NCBI GenBank assembly: GCA_946811185.2
Contig: OX328113.1
Span: forward strand, 930,001 to 994,000
Source: Hippopus hippopus
Lineage: Eukaryota > Mollusca > Bivalvia > Cardiida > Cardiidae
DNA: 64,000 bases
Direction: 5' to 3'
Shown here in pieces: positions 12,274 to 25,498 of this stretch; the first letter of the stretch is position 1; each line of letters starts with the position of its first letter. The notes below the pieces were generated by a model, which saw only the letters and a list, made by a program, of their open reading frames with translations, made no database searches and was not told where the DNA came from. Both the position numbers and the translations under genes were made by a program.

Positions 12274-13135
12274 CTTTTGATTTTTTTTATGTTTTTCAGA
12301 CAATGTTTATGTGTTTTTTGTCATGTTACAATCATTTTGTCATAAGTATTTTAGATTTTCCTGAAATAGATAGGCATTAGAACATTCAGTATTGGTTAGG
12401 CTTGAAAACATTTGAAAAAAGGGGAAAATGTAGGTACTGGGCAACTATCCTTTTCCCTCAATCTTTTTGAAATGTTAACTGCTACAGAGCTGTTGAAATA
12501 CCTGTTTGTTTGGAAAAGGTTGCTATGGTTTAGAAACAGGATCAGGCTAAAAAGATCATAGAAGGATCAGACTAAAAAGATGTGCAGAATGCTTTTTGTG
12601 GAATAGTATGTTTTATTAGTTTAAACATATTTTATTGCCATTTTTGGTACAAAATCATATTTATAACGTACAAACACAGAACTATTTGGCAAAGGGGTTT
12701 GACCACAAGTTCTAACAACTTAAGTTCGGCCATTCCCTTGTGTTTGTTTTATTAATATTTATAGATGGTACTATCTATATTCCAAAACATTTTTTATTTT
12801 TTGTCATATTATGAAATTATCCATTTGAAACAATACTTAGACTGCAATTAAGCATGGTTATTTTTCATATTTGTATGTATACCCCACTTTTCTTGTATTT
12901 TACATTGTCGTAACTAGAGTGGGAAACATGGTAAAAAACATGCATTTGGTTGTCTGAGCGAATGGTTCTTTTTTCACAATGCTTTCATAAATGTTTCCAA
13001 TTGGATATTGACTGTTTTCAGTCGTTTAATCTGTGGTTACCAGAGTATTCCAGTCATACTCCAGTGTGGTTCATTGGAGGCTTTGCTGTGCAAAAAGTGT
13101 TCATGAATGTTTGTGCGTAATACTTTAAAATTCTT
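12274..13135. other. 3' flank of host gene, no clear feature
   Basis: AT-rich DNA. A decayed family 1 MITE (gggaaaatgtagg...atccttttccctcaat) lies at about 12,405-12,530. No other gene or repeat is recognised. Confidence 0.4.
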
Positions 13136-13362
13136 TAACTCTTTACCAAATGACAAAATTTTGACTTTTCCAAATCCAAAGCATTTGCAGGTGACAAATT
13201 TGGCTCATTGAAAAAATTTGTTATTGGTATGGTGGTATTGTGGGAAAATGAGGAAATTCTGATCACCAGAAATTTGATAACAGCATTTTCTCCTCTTCCC
13301 TCATTTTCAAATGCCTTTTTCTCAGGGTTGTTAAAACACCAGATTGTTTGGTAAAGGGTTCT
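13136..13362. mobile_element. TTAA foldback MITE, family 1
   Basis: The left end is ttaactctttacca and the right end tggtaaagggttc(ttaa). The internal sequence includes aaagcatttgcagg and the inverted pair gtgggaaaatgagg / cctcttccctcat. Confidence 0.7.
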
Positions 13363-13387
13363 TAAACATGGGTTTGTGACTTGACCA

Positions 13388-13588
13388 CTAACTCTTTACC
13401 ACATGACAAAATTTTATATTGGTCCAAATTGAAAGCTTTTGCAGACCACAAATTAAATGTGGCTTGAATGATTAGAATTCAGTTTGAAAGGTAAGAAAAC
13501 ATAGTGGGAAAAGTAGAAAATGTGGTTACCTGCATTTTCTACTCTTCCCACTATGTTTTCAAAAATTCTTGTGTGGTAATTCGTTAAC
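13388..13588. mobile_element. TTAA foldback MITE, family 1
   Basis: It starts taactctttaccaca and ends gtgtggtaattcgttaa. The central arms are aaacatagtgggaaaagtag and its near-perfect complement, with a short ttacc centre. It sits 25 bp from the previous copy. Confidence 0.7.
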
Positions 13589-14849
13589 CTACAGTAGCAA
13601 GCCCCCAGGATTCATTATGAAGATTTATGCAGTCTTTTGAAAATTCTCAAACGGTGGAACTACAGCTTTGATTAGACTCTTGACATTTGACCTCCTAGTG
13701 TGACTTTGACTGGGTGTGAAAAAAATGCTTGTTTCATCTTGTTGTTAATCTTAAGGCTAGTTTCTGCTCTTTGCCAGTAATCAATTTCTCTGTACCTTAT
13801 TATTACATGTACTAGGAACTTTCAGCCTGCCATTTATAAGCAAAAATGTTTGTCTCAGTTGAGAGTTATCTGCCCGTATTTACTTTTGCCTACTATGTGT
13901 GCTAGGAAATCAACTCAGCTTTGCATTGGTGTCTTGTTTAAAGCTTTACGCAGGTTTATAGATATTATGCATGAAGATTTATGATGTTAAAAGGTCTAAA
14001 AAACCATTTTACTATGTATTTCTTCTCAGCGATTTCAATATGCATCTTTCTTGACCGACATGCTTGTGTACCACAGTAAAATTAACAAAATCTTGTCATT
14101 TAATTGGTTTAAATTGTAAATCTAAATCTCTAAGCACTAATTAAGATTAATTTATCAATAAGTAGTTCACAGAGATAGGAAGTGGTGTGTTTTGAACTTA
14201 AGAAAGAATTGAAGATCATTGATTTTAAGTAATGTTTTTTGTATATTTTTATGGAAACGTCAAAATAGTGGTGTGTATGTTCAAAATCAAATATTTTCAG
14301 TTACGTGCGGTGAAAGATGCTGAAAATCACATATGTTGTTCCAAATAGGTTTTAGAAAAAAACTGTGTATGGTTTATCCATGCCCCATTCATTAAAGTAT
14401 GATATTTCTGAAAATAACTTGGAGGGTTTGTCTCAGAAAAATGGAAAAAATAAAGAAAATCCTGTTACACTTCGTGTTAGTTTTGTCATATTTTCTCTGA
14501 TTTTTATAATTTACAAGAAAATTATTAGTACTCCTGAAAGAATATTATGTGCTGAGTCTTCTAGTACCAAATTTGATACAAAATACCATAAATTTGAAAA
14601 AAATATTTACATTTTAATTCCTTAGGGGTGGTGTCAATTTTGTTGCGGAGTCTGGAATCGGGGTGGATTTTCAAAAATTTGTATAACTTTACTTTTTATC
14701 GGGCAATGTTTCTGATTTTTCATATTTAAGACACTAAGACAATAACAAATAAGTTAATAATTATGATTTTTTTTCCCTTCATTTTGATATATTGCCCATT
14801 ACAGTTGGGCAACCTTAATTTTATTCCATATATTCACATGGTTTTTGCC
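13589..14849. other. Intergenic, no feature recognised
   Basis: AT-rich sequence. The frame at 14,365-14,625 is Lys/Asn/Ile-rich with no splice context or recognisable motif, so it is not called. Confidence 0.45.
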
Positions 14850-15162
14850 GAGCCCTGGTAGCTCAGTCGGTAGCCTACAGGACTTGAGAACAGGGGGTCG
14901 TGAGTTCGATCCCCAGCTTGGCCAATTTCTTTCCGAGGATTGACGATAGTCATTGTCACAGGATTCATTCCTCTCTCACCGCTGATTGTTGTTTCGACGA
15001 TGGTTATGTGGGAAAGCAGCCAGTGGCTTGGAAAGAATATTGTGCGGAGTACTGGTAACAGAAAACCCAGGAAAGCATGGATAGGTGCACTGGCCGCCGC
15101 GATATAACTGAAATAATGTTGAAAAAAAAAAAACGGCGTTAAACACCATTCAATCAATCAAT
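14850..15162 (+). mobile_element. tRNA-derived SINE
   Basis: The head is tRNA-like. It has an A-box-like tagctcagtcggtag near 14,859 and a B-box-like gagttcgatcccc near 14,902. A ~200-bp body follows, then an A-rich run and a simple tail (attcaatcaatcaatc). Such tails are common in molluscan SINEs. A minus-strand frame over this interval is only its antisense. No target-site duplication is clear. Confidence 0.8.
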
Positions 15163-15419
15163 CTTTCTCTATCCGTCATGCATCCTACTGTCAAGGGACG
15201 TTACTCCTGACTCCTCCTAATGATCAAAGGGAGACCACCAATACACAAATAATCCTAACTTTGTCATGAGTACTCTCCCTTCAACAAAAAAGGTATTCAT
15301 TTGCTTAGTAGGTCGACTTTCAAGCCAAAATTTGAGTATAATTTCTCCCTTTCTTTTTTTCAAATTATTAATTCCACCCAATGGCTTCTTTGACAAATAC
15401 CACATCAGCGTTTTCAATG

Positions 15420-15640
15420 CTTTGGTTTTCAAAATCAATAGGGTTGAAGCTATTGATGAGATAACCAAACCATGCAAGTTTCATGGAAATCTGATAACAA
15501 ATGCAGACTTATTCACGTAAACAACAAAAAGACTAACGGACAGACAGACAGGCGGACAGACAGACAACTGAAACCACGCCATGACATAAGTTCTGCTGGC
15601 TTTCAGCCAGTAGAGCTAATAATAAGAAAACCAAAGGAAT
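15420..15640 (+). repeat. Isolated unit of the ~153-bp repeat
   Basis: It contains the diagnostic aatagggttgaagctattga, aaatctgataacaaatgcag and the (ggacagac)n insert seen in the copy A array. It lies just upstream of copy B. Confidence 0.7.
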
Positions 15641-16568
15641 CCATAACAATGACCTGTGGTTCCAGGCAAACTGCCTTCAGCATTATCACAATTGATTTCT
15701 TCATTTGTAGCATAACTCCGTTGCAATTATGGCTTAGTAAAACCATGATTTCCACTAAACTATCCTAGACTATAACTCTTTTCTTTATGACCCTTTCTGT
15801 AAGGGTTTAAGCTTGGAAAGAAGTCAGTTTCATTTAAATTAAAGTAAAACTAAAGGCTCAGTAAATCTTAAGGAATCTAGTTACAGCATCTTCTTACTTC
15901 CAAGCAACAACAGATGAAGTTTTAAGATCTAAACTTTTGAGTATGGACAGACAGCAGACATAAACAGACTGTCCGAACAACTTCACATTAAAAAAAAAAA
16001 ACCATTAGAAAAAAACTTGGGAAGGTTCACAAAACTGATCATTTATTTCAAATTTGGTAGCATTATGCTAATCTTTTCATTGTGAGATAAAACTTCAAAC
16101 TTGCCCAAATTTGCAATCTTTTTCAAAAATGAATCAAATCTGGCTAGAATATTGTAATTTCTCTTGGACAATGGTAAAACCATGTTTTCAAAATTCACTT
16201 CCAAAGGGTCATCAAGAGCAAATTGTGTTGTAAATACTTCATGGTTTCTTAAATGACTTTAAAAGTCTTTCCTAAATGAAAACAGCATTTTTTTCTTCAT
16301 TTTACAATATTTGACTCAAAGGCCATAACTTAATCCATCTTGAAGCAGGGTCACATGCTACCCAACAGCTTTAATTTCAACAGTCCTTGGAGAGGTTCAC
16401 AAAATGTTACTGCATACAAAAATATTACAAGTTCTAAGCCTAATGGTCACACGAGACCATCTGACAAAGCAAAAAACATTAAATCATTTCATTTCTCATT
16501 TCTAAAAAAAAGGACTTCTAACAACTCATCATGTTAGACATCGATATTGAAAAATCGATCTCTCCTTA

Positions 16569-16795
16569 TTCCTTTACCAAACAACGAAATTTTAGACTGG
16601 TCTAAACTGAAAGCACTTGCAGACGACAAAATAAACGTAACTCAGAAACTGAATTTTGTTTCCATCAGGGTAGAAAACATTGTGGGAAAAGGAGAAAATG
16701 CTAGTTACCAGCATTTTATCCTTTTCCCACAATGTTTTCAAAACACCTCTATCTCAGGGTCGTAAAAACCAGGGATTGTTTGGTTAAGGGTTAAC
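16569..16795. mobile_element. TTAA foldback MITE, family 1 (in copy B)
   Basis: It runs from cctttaccaaacaa to ttgtttggttaagggttaa. The central hairpin arms gtgggaaaaggagaaaatgct and the reverse form are nearly perfect. The orthologous element is at 24,403-24,630 in copy C, so this insertion predates the B/C duplication. Confidence 0.8.
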
Positions 16796-16979
16796 CCGTA
16801 GCCTGCATAATGCGACTCACTGACCTTTTTTTGGATAGTGTAGATCAAGATAAGATTGTACCTGACATACAGTCTGATCTTGGATCTACACTGTTCGATG
16901 AGAGATAAAATAGCAATATCTGGGTTTTTACTATCAGCTTGAAAGTTTCATGTTAGTTATTTAGCAGGATAGGGGTTGA
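16791..16979. mobile_element. TTAA foldback MITE, family 2 (in copy B)
   Basis: It starts ttaacccgtagcctgca, sharing the TTAA with the preceding family 1 element, and ends tagcaggataggggttga. The core is the inverted pair tagtgtagatcaaga / tcttggatctacact. Confidence 0.65.
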
Positions 16980-19639
16980 AAATCTGCAAAAAAACTCTCA
17001 TTGAGTCTTTTACTTGTATATTTTATGGAATAAAAGTCCTAAACATATGAACTTTATGATTCTTTTTTTTTTTTAATCATTTTAGTATCAGATCTGAAAC
17101 ATGACTGCTTGAGATTTGCAAGTAAAGGACTGAAATCTCCTGGATTATGGATGAGGAAAACTTTCGGAAATATTTAATTAAGTTCATACGGTCAAGTCTC
17201 AACACACACACACACTTCTTAGATATACACATTTTTTTTTTTTTTTTTAATCCTTTTTCCATTTTTTTTTTTTTTGTCTTTTATTGAAGTTTTTCATAAA
17301 AAATACCAATTTTTATTTCCTTTTTTCTAATTTCGTTGTCATCATTTTGCTGTTTTTAAACATTTTTTTTATTTATTTATTTTTTTTTCTTAAAGTTTTC
17401 ATTTTATTTTATTTATTTATTTATTTTCCATTTTTTTAAGTATTTCCAATTTCTTTTCCATTTTATTCTTAAAAGTCCTTTTCAACTTTAAGATTGTTAT
17501 AGATATTAACGTTCTTACAAGAATCTTTGCTAATTCATTCACTCTCACACTTCTTAAATACACACAATTCTTTTTTTCTTTTCATCATTTTTCCAATTTT
17601 TTTGTCTTTTATTGAAGTTTTTCATAAAAAATATCAATTTTTATTTCTTTTTCTTCTTTGTAATTTTTTTTTTTTTTTTTTTTTTCAAGTAATTCAATTT
17701 CTTTTCCATTTTATCCTAATAAGTCCTTTATTGACTTTGTTTAAAATTGTTATATTCTTGATGATACAAACATTTTTAAAAGAATCTTTGCTAATTCATT
17801 CAATCTCACATGCATCCAGAAAGTAATGAACTGCTATGATGTATAAAAGGTATTTGGTCTTCAGTCATCATACTAGTTATTTGCTTGGAAAATAGTGCAG
17901 CACGTTCAAATTGCTTGTAAAATTAATGGATAAGTATGTACTTTGCAAAATCATATCCTTTGTAAAATTAACTACACCCTTCATCAGGTAGTAAACTGGT
18001 ATTCAAATCTTTAAGTAAACCTTAGTTGTAGTCTCTCTTAAAACAGTAGGGCAAAGGACCAGATGACCTGAACTATAGTGCTGTTCTTTAAATGTAGACA
18101 GCCCATTCTTACATGTCTATGTAATCTTGTGTTTCAGTACCAGTAGGCATTCTTTTCTGCAGAAAATTTTTGACATTGTTCAAATGAACTGAATCATTGT
18201 TTTCATTCTTGATGGTTGTGAAAGCATTATATCTATAGATCACCAAGACCTGAATGGCCGGTTTCAACTTCTAGTGGGTGCAGTGCTGTGCCTATTTCCT
18301 GTATTTCCTGGAAAGGCTTTGCAAGATCATGAATGTCTCAGAAAAGAACATATTTAAATGACAACTCCTCTAACATGTTATAAAAAACATCATGTACAGG
18401 CAATGGAAGCTAAAATTAGCTTCTTGATTGCACGTAAGGTCTTTGTATTACTTGACCTAGCCATACTTTCAACCAGATTTCAACCTCATTTCTGATAATA
18501 TTGCAACAAATTTTCTGGCTACATCTCATTAACATTGGAATGACAATGTAGATTACAATGGGCATGTAAGATCTTTTTAACATTATCTTTAGTCAGGGTG
18601 ACCCAGTTAAAAAATATCAAGTCCAGTATTCTGACCACATTTCATTACTATTGGATCATAATGGAGTCTCTAGATACAGTTCACATATAAATTTTAAAGA
18701 CTGCAAAATTTGACCAACAAATTGACTCACAATTTCAAACTACACAGATAACTTATGGCCATATTTCATGAGCAATGGACTATAAATGTGACCTAATTGG
18801 TGCACATTCCCCCCTCCCCCAGCCATTTGACCTCCTTGTAAACCAAAGTTGATCCACTTTCAAAATACTAATAGTCCATTGATATTGTCAAACCTTCATA
18901 TTTTTTTTACCATTGTACTGAAAATATCACCTCTAGAGTAAACCCTGTTTTTCTAGTGCCTAGTGAATGCAACTTTTTTACTGAAGGCAACGCATCATTG
19001 AACATGTACATACCAAGACAAAAAAAAAAATCTGCACCTGTGCATGATTTTCTGCAGTTCTTTATGTAAAATAATTATATTCTTCTCAATCCCTGGCTGC
19101 ATTTCTTTAACACCCATCTCAAAGAATAAAGTCAAGGGTGAGAGAGGAATAAACCTTGATGCAATGACTATAATCAATCTAAGGGAAAAATAAATCCCCT
19201 GATGGAGATTCAAACCAGCGACCCTCTAGCCTCAAGTCCTGTACTCTACTTGATGTTTTTCCTAGGCTTTGTTTAAAAATTTCTATGCAAAGAAACTATA
19301 TAAACGAGACTGGATGTACCTGAATCAAGAGTAATAATGCATTCCACATTTGCAAGACTAAGGCTAAAATCTTTTTGAAAACTTTTCACTGACAAAATAA
19401 GTGCAGAAAACTAAGAACCCTTGATGGCCTAAATCCCTCTACTGGCAGTGATTCTGCTTATTTTCTAACATTCATAATTATGTATGCATTGTGAATTGAA
19501 TTGTGAAATAGTTAAATTAAAATTTGTCAAATATTAATATTGTAGAAAAGGTGAAACATACATTGCTTTAAATTTGCCTGGAACCACATGACCAAAAAGT
19601 TTTTGAATTTCTTTAATTTTAGCCCTAAACAACTGCACT

Positions 19640-21730
19640 GATCCTTTCTTCCTGTCTTTCTCCTTCCCTATGCCTTTCATCATTCCTCTTTTCATTTCCC
19701 TCCCCAACCTTCTGGTCCCTTCCCTACGTGCCCCTCCCCTTCATTTTCCCCTCCCCCTCCCCCCTTCTCCCCCCTCCCTTCCCCTTACCCTCCCTTCCCT
19801 TTACCCTCCCTCCTTACATTACCTTATTTAACTACTCTACCATCCTACACTTTCTCTCTTCCCCTTTCTTCCTCCTTTCTCTCCCTTTCTCCCCCTTTCT
19901 TTCTCCTTTCTCTCCCTCCCTGTCCTCTCTGCCCCTTCCTTCCATTCTTCCTTTCTTCCTACCTTCTTTCCTTCCTCCTTTTCTCCCTTCCTTTCTTTCT
20001 TTTTCTCTCTATCCCTTCCTTCCTTTTTTCACACTTTCCATTCCTTCCCCTTCTCTCTCTTTCTCTCATTCACTCTCTCTCTCTCTCTCTCTCTCCTCCT
20101 TACTTCCTTATTTTCTATCGTTCCTTCTTCCTTCTGTCCTTTCTTCCTTCCTCTCCCCTAACCTTACATAAACCTACTTTCCTATCTTCATTATATTTCC
20201 TTACTTATTAAACCTACCTATCTACCTATTTCACCTACCAACTTGGTCTTTCTACCAACCTACCTACTCTATCTAATGACCTATCTACTCTAGATGTCTC
20301 ACTCTACCTAATAAAACTCTAAAAATATACCTACTCTACCAACTTACCTAGCTTCTCAACCTACCAACCTACTGATACACCTACCTACTAATCAAGCTAC
20401 CAGTCTACCTGCCCATCCTTCCTGCCAACTGACTTTACCTACACACATAAACTACCAGAATAAATACCCTTCACCCTCTCTTCTCTATGCTTCCAACCCA
20501 ACCAACCTACGTACCTACCTACCTCCACGTTCTGCCTTTTCACTCTACCTACACAACATACACTACCAAACTACCAACATGAATAACCTACATCATCTCC
20601 ACTCTTCCCGCCGGGCTGACTCTACTTACCTACATTATCTAACTACCTACCAACCAACCTACCTAGTGGACACTACTTACTTACCTACCTACCTACTCTT
20701 TCTGCCTACCGACTCTACCTATCTACATACACTACTCACATGCCTACACTACATCCTCTCTACTTTTCCTACTACCCTGGCTGACTCTACAAACCTACCT
20801 ACATAACAGACCTAACTACCAACTCTTTCTACATAATGACTCTACATACATATCAACTGACCTACTTACTTTACTCCACTTTTTCCATTCTACCTTCCTA
20901 CTATACCTACATTCCTACTCTCCTGAGCAACCTACTTGACCAAGCTACAGACTGCCTTCCTACTCTACACTACAAACCTACCTACATAACAAATCTAACT
21001 ACCAACTCTTTCTACATAATGACTCTACATACATATCAACAAACTGACCTACTTACTTTACTCCACTTTTTCCATTCTACCTTCCTACTATACCTACATT
21101 CCTACTCTTCTGAGCAACCTACTTAACCAACCTACAGACTGCCTTCCTACTCTACACTTTCTTCTCTATAATTCTACTGACCTATCTTCCTCCTTACTCT
21201 TTACACCTTTCTACTTCTACCTTCCCTCTTCATCTACCCCTCTAGCCTGTTATTCATTTCTAACTTACTCACCTACTATACCTACAATATCTTTCATAGT
21301 TCTCTAATTAACCTCTCTTTACTATCTAAATTACTCTACTCAGTCTAGCTTAAATACTTAATCTACCAATTTAACCTACCTACTTAAACTAATCTACCAA
21401 CTCTACCCTACGCTACTTACCTACCTATCTAACAATTCTACTCTACTTACCAACACTACTAAAACTACCTTACCTACTCAACTACACTAACTACCTACAT
21501 ACTACCCCTCCTAACCCAAAACCCACCCCTTCCCACCCCACCCCACCCCACCCCTCCCCAACCCCACCCATCCCCAACCCTCCCAAAACCCAATCCCCAC
21601 CCCTCCTCACAAAACCCAACCAGCAACCACTAACCCAATCTACAATCCAAGATACTTCCTCCCATTCCAAATCCAACACAACTTAAACCAGCCCATCTTT
21701 TCTAAGAAAAATCCCCTTCCCAATTCCCTG
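19640..21730 (+). repeat. Polypyrimidine / CTAC tract of copy B
   Basis: It has the same architecture as 3,220-5,150. An internal duplication of ~140 bp (the ctactatacctacattcctactc block occurs twice, near 20,900 and 21,085) is absent from copy A. Apparent frames are simple-sequence translations. Confidence 0.8.
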
Positions 21731-21965
21731 ATTAGAATAGTGATAGCAATAAATTTACATACTCAGAGGGATAAAGTATGACATGTGGTTCCAGTACTGT
21801 TAGATTGAATAGAGAAAGCTCAGGCTAAGAAATTATAACTAGGGTTCTACAATTGCTAGAATGTCTTTGCTATAAAAAAAAAAATCGATACTTTGAAATT
21901 AAAGAAAAGCATAGAATAATGTAAAAGTAAAGAAAAGCATAGTACAATGTACAAGTAACTAGAGG

Positions 21966-23190
21966 CTGAATTCATCACGTAAACAAGAAAATGAAATTTT
22001 CAACTTGAAATGGCTACTTTTCCCATACTGTTTATTTTATTTTATCAAAATCAATAGGATTGAGGCTATTGATGAGATAAACAAACTGTGCAAGTTTCAC
22101 AAAAATCTGATAACAAATGCAGACTTTTATCATGTAAACAAGAAATGAACATTTTCAACTTGAAATGGCAACTTTTCCCAAACTGTTTGTTGGATTTTTT
22201 TTCAAAATCAATAGGGTTGAAGCTATTGATAAGATAAACGAACTGTGCAAGGTTAATTGAAATCTGACCACAAATGCAGACTTTATTGCGTAAACAAGAA
22301 ATGGAAATTTTCCACTTGAAATGGCTACTTTTCTTATACTGTTAGATTTTTTTCAAAATCAATTGGGTTGAAGCTATTGATGAGATAAACAAATTGTGCA
22401 AGTTTCACAAAAATCTGATAACAAATGCAGACTATCGTGTAAACAAGAAATGAACATTTTCAAATTGAAATGGCTACTTTTCCCATACTGTTTGTTGGAT
22501 TTTTTTCAAAATCAATAGGATTAAAGCTATTGATGAGATAAACTGTGCAAGTTTCACAAAAATCTGATAACAAATGCAGATTTTATCGCATAAACAAGAA
22601 ATGAAAATATTCAACTTGAAATGGCTACTTTTCCCATACTATTTGTTGGATCTATCAAAATCAATAGGGTTGAAGCTATTGATGAGATAAACACACTGTG
22701 CAAGTTTCATGGAAATCTGACCACAAATGCAGGCTTTATCACATAAACAAGAAAAAGACAGACAGACGGACGGATCATGGATGGACAGACGATGGAAATC
22801 AAGCCATGACATATGCTCTGCAGGCTTTCAGCCAGTACACCTAAAAATACAAAGATTAAAACAAGAAATGCTGACTGCTTCGCATAAACAAGACATGAAA
22901 ATTTTCAACTTGAAATGGCTACTTTTCCTATACTGTTTGTTGGGTTTTTTTCAAAATCAGTAGGGTTGAAGCTATTGATAAGATAAACAAACTCTGCATG
23001 TTTCTTGACAATCTGACAACAAATGCAGACTTTATTGCGTAAACAAGAAATTTAAATTTTCAACTTGAAATGGCTACTTTTCCCATACTGTTTATTAGAT
23101 TTTTTTCAAAATCAATCAGGTTAAAGCTATTGATGAGATAAACAAACTGTGCAAGTTTCACAAAAATCTGATAACAAATGCAGACTATCG
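21966..23190 (+). repeat. ~153-bp tandem array, copy B
   Basis: About eight units of the array described for copy A, including the (gacagacgg)n interruption near 22,757. It ends abruptly at gcagactatcgt. Confidence 0.8.
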
Positions 23191-23811
23191 TCTACAGACC
23201 TTTTAACAAACTTTTTGTAATGTTTCCCGGTTCTTGACATGTTTTACTTGGATACAGCGTGTTTGGTTTTCTTTCAAATACGTTTACTGCAACCGACTAA
23301 GAATGTCTTCCACAGTGTTAAATTAAGACAACTTTTTTTGTCAGCTGCAAGTTTTTGCGAATAATAAAAAAGAATTTGATATTGAATGATAAGGAAATGA
23401 CAACTGCATCAAGTCTACGTGCGGAGTTATAATGTGCCAAAAATAACTCGGCTCGGTTATGGTTGCCTCCATTAAACAAATCAAATGGCGCGAAGAAACC
23501 ACGACATTTTGGCCTTACTGCAGCGCAGTCAAAATCAATAAAAAGCCTGCGTAGCACATAAAATCAGATTCAGCCAAATGTTTGTTTTTGATTCCAGATG
23601 TCAGGGAATGGTTTATCATAATTCAATTCAAAAATGTTGAAGTTTACGAAGTGAGACGAAGAGAATATTTCTATTTCACAAGGATAATGTTAAAGATCTT
23701 TACTTTCAATTTTCTCCTCATTTTCTACTTGTCCGCGGACGAGTAGACTGCAAAAAGCCACTTGTCCGACGTCAAATTTACCCAGGACGGACGTAGGATT
23801 TCCGCACCCCT
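23191..23811. mobile_element. Unclassified insertion between copies B and C
   Basis: Sequence not found in copies A or B. It ends ttccgcacccctg immediately before the aacttcac that begins copy C, a CCCTG end like other elements here. It shares gtccgcggacgagta-type motifs with 38,820-38,900. The left end is unclear. Confidence 0.4.
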
Positions 23812-24402
23812 GAACTTCACATTAAAAAAAAAAACATCAGAAAAAAAACTTGGGAAGGTTCACAAAACTGATCATTTGTTTCAAATCTGGTAGCATTAGG
23901 CTAATCTTTTCATTGTGAGATAAAACTTCAAACTTGCCCAAATTTGCAATCTTTTTCAAAAATGAATCAAATCTGCTAGAATATTGCAATTTCTCTTGGA
24001 CAATGGTAAAACCATGTTTTCGAAATTCACTTCCAAAGGGTCATCAAGAGCAAATTGTGTTGTAAATGCTTCATGGTTTCTTAAATGACTTTAAAAGTCT
24101 TTACTAAATGAAAACAGCATTTTTTTTCTTTATTTTACAATATTTGACTCAAAGGCCATAACTTAATCCATCTTGAAGCAGGGTCACATGCTACCCAACA
24201 GCTTTAATTTCAACAGTCCTGGTAGAGAGGTTCACAAAATGTTACTGCATACAAAAATATTACAAGTTCTAAGCCTAATGGTCACACAAGACCATCTGAC
24301 AAAGCAAAAAACATTAAATCATTTCATTTCTCATTTCTAAAAAAAAAGGACTTCTAACAACTCATCATGTTAGACATTGATATTGAAAAATCGATCTCTC
24401 CT

Positions 24403-24630
24403 TATTCCTTTACCAAACAATGAAATTTTAGACTGGTCTGAATTGAAAGCACTTGCAGACGACAAAATAAACGTAACTCAAAAACTGAATTTTGTTTCTA
24501 TCAGGGTAGAAAACATTGTGGGAAAAGGAGAAAATGCTAGTTACCAGCATTTTATCCTTTTCCCACAATGTTTTCAGAACACCTCTATCTCAGGGTCGTA
24601 AAAACCAGGGATTGTTTGGTTAAGGGTTAA
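24403..24630. mobile_element. TTAA foldback MITE, family 1 (in copy C)
   Basis: Counterpart of 16,569-16,795 with a few substitutions. It is therefore inherited through the duplication and is not a new insertion. Confidence 0.75.
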
Positions 24631-24815
24631 CCCGTAGCCTGCATAATGCGACTCACTGACCTTTTTTTGGATAGTGTAGATCAAGATAAGATTGTACAGG
24701 ACATACAGTCTGATCTTGGATCTACACTGTTCGAAGAGAGATAAAATAGCAATATTTGGGTTTTTACTATCACCTTGAAAGTTTCATGTTAGTTACTTAG
24801 CAGGATAGGGGTTGA
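24627..24815. mobile_element. TTAA foldback MITE, family 2 (in copy C)
   Basis: Counterpart of 16,791-16,979, again sharing the TTAA with the neighbouring family 1 element. Confidence 0.6.
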
Positions 24816-24949
24816 AAATCTGCAAAAAACTCTCATTGAGTCTTTTACTTGTATATTTTAGGGAATAAAAGTCCTAAACATATGAACTTTATGATTCTTT
24901 TTTTTTTTCATCATTTTAGTATCAGATCTGAAACATGACTGCTTGAGAT

Positions 24950-25467
24950 TTGCAAGTAAAGGACTGAAATCTCCTGGATTATGGATGAGGAAAACTTTCG
25001 GAAATATTAAATTAAGTTCATACTCTCAAGTCTCAACACACACACACACACACTTCTTAGATACACACATTTTTTTAAATTTTTTTTATCCTTTTTCCAT
25101 TTTTTTATTTTTTTTTTGTCTTTTATTGAAGTTTTTCATAAAAAATATCAATTTTTATTTCTTTTTTTCTAATTTCATTGTGACTATTATTATTTTTTTT
25201 TTTAAGTTTTCTATTTTTTTTTTTCCATTTTTTTAAGTATTTCCAATTTCTTTTCCATTTTATTCTTAAAAGTCCTTTTCGACTTTAGAATTGTTATAGA
25301 TATTAACGTTCTTACAAGAATCTTTGCTAATTCATTCACTCTGACACTTCTTAAATATACACAATTTTTTTTTTTTTTTTTCTTTTCATCCTTTTTCCAA
25401 TTTTTTTGTCTTTTATTTAAGTTTTTCATAAAAAATATCAATTTTTATTTCTTTTTCTTCTTTCTAA

Positions 25468-25498
<31 letters not shown>

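Larger units (their letters stand above)
15979..23190 (+). repeat. Segmental duplication, copy B
   Basis: It matches copy C from its left edge (aacttcacatt followed by an A-run) and copy A from about 17,009 onward. Relative to copy A it keeps all blocks: T-rich minisatellite, conserved non-coding stretch, polypyrimidine tract and ~153-bp array. It lacks the three insertions found in copy C. Frames inside it are low-complexity artefacts. Confidence 0.85.

Noticed and set aside
11945..12280. 111-aa frame over the last exon of the host gene
   Set aside because: The competing frame from the acceptor at 12,130 is more protein-like and joins the upstream exons in phase.
14834..15157. 107-aa minus-strand frame
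   Set aside because: It is the antisense of the SINE, with the tRNA-derived head read backward.
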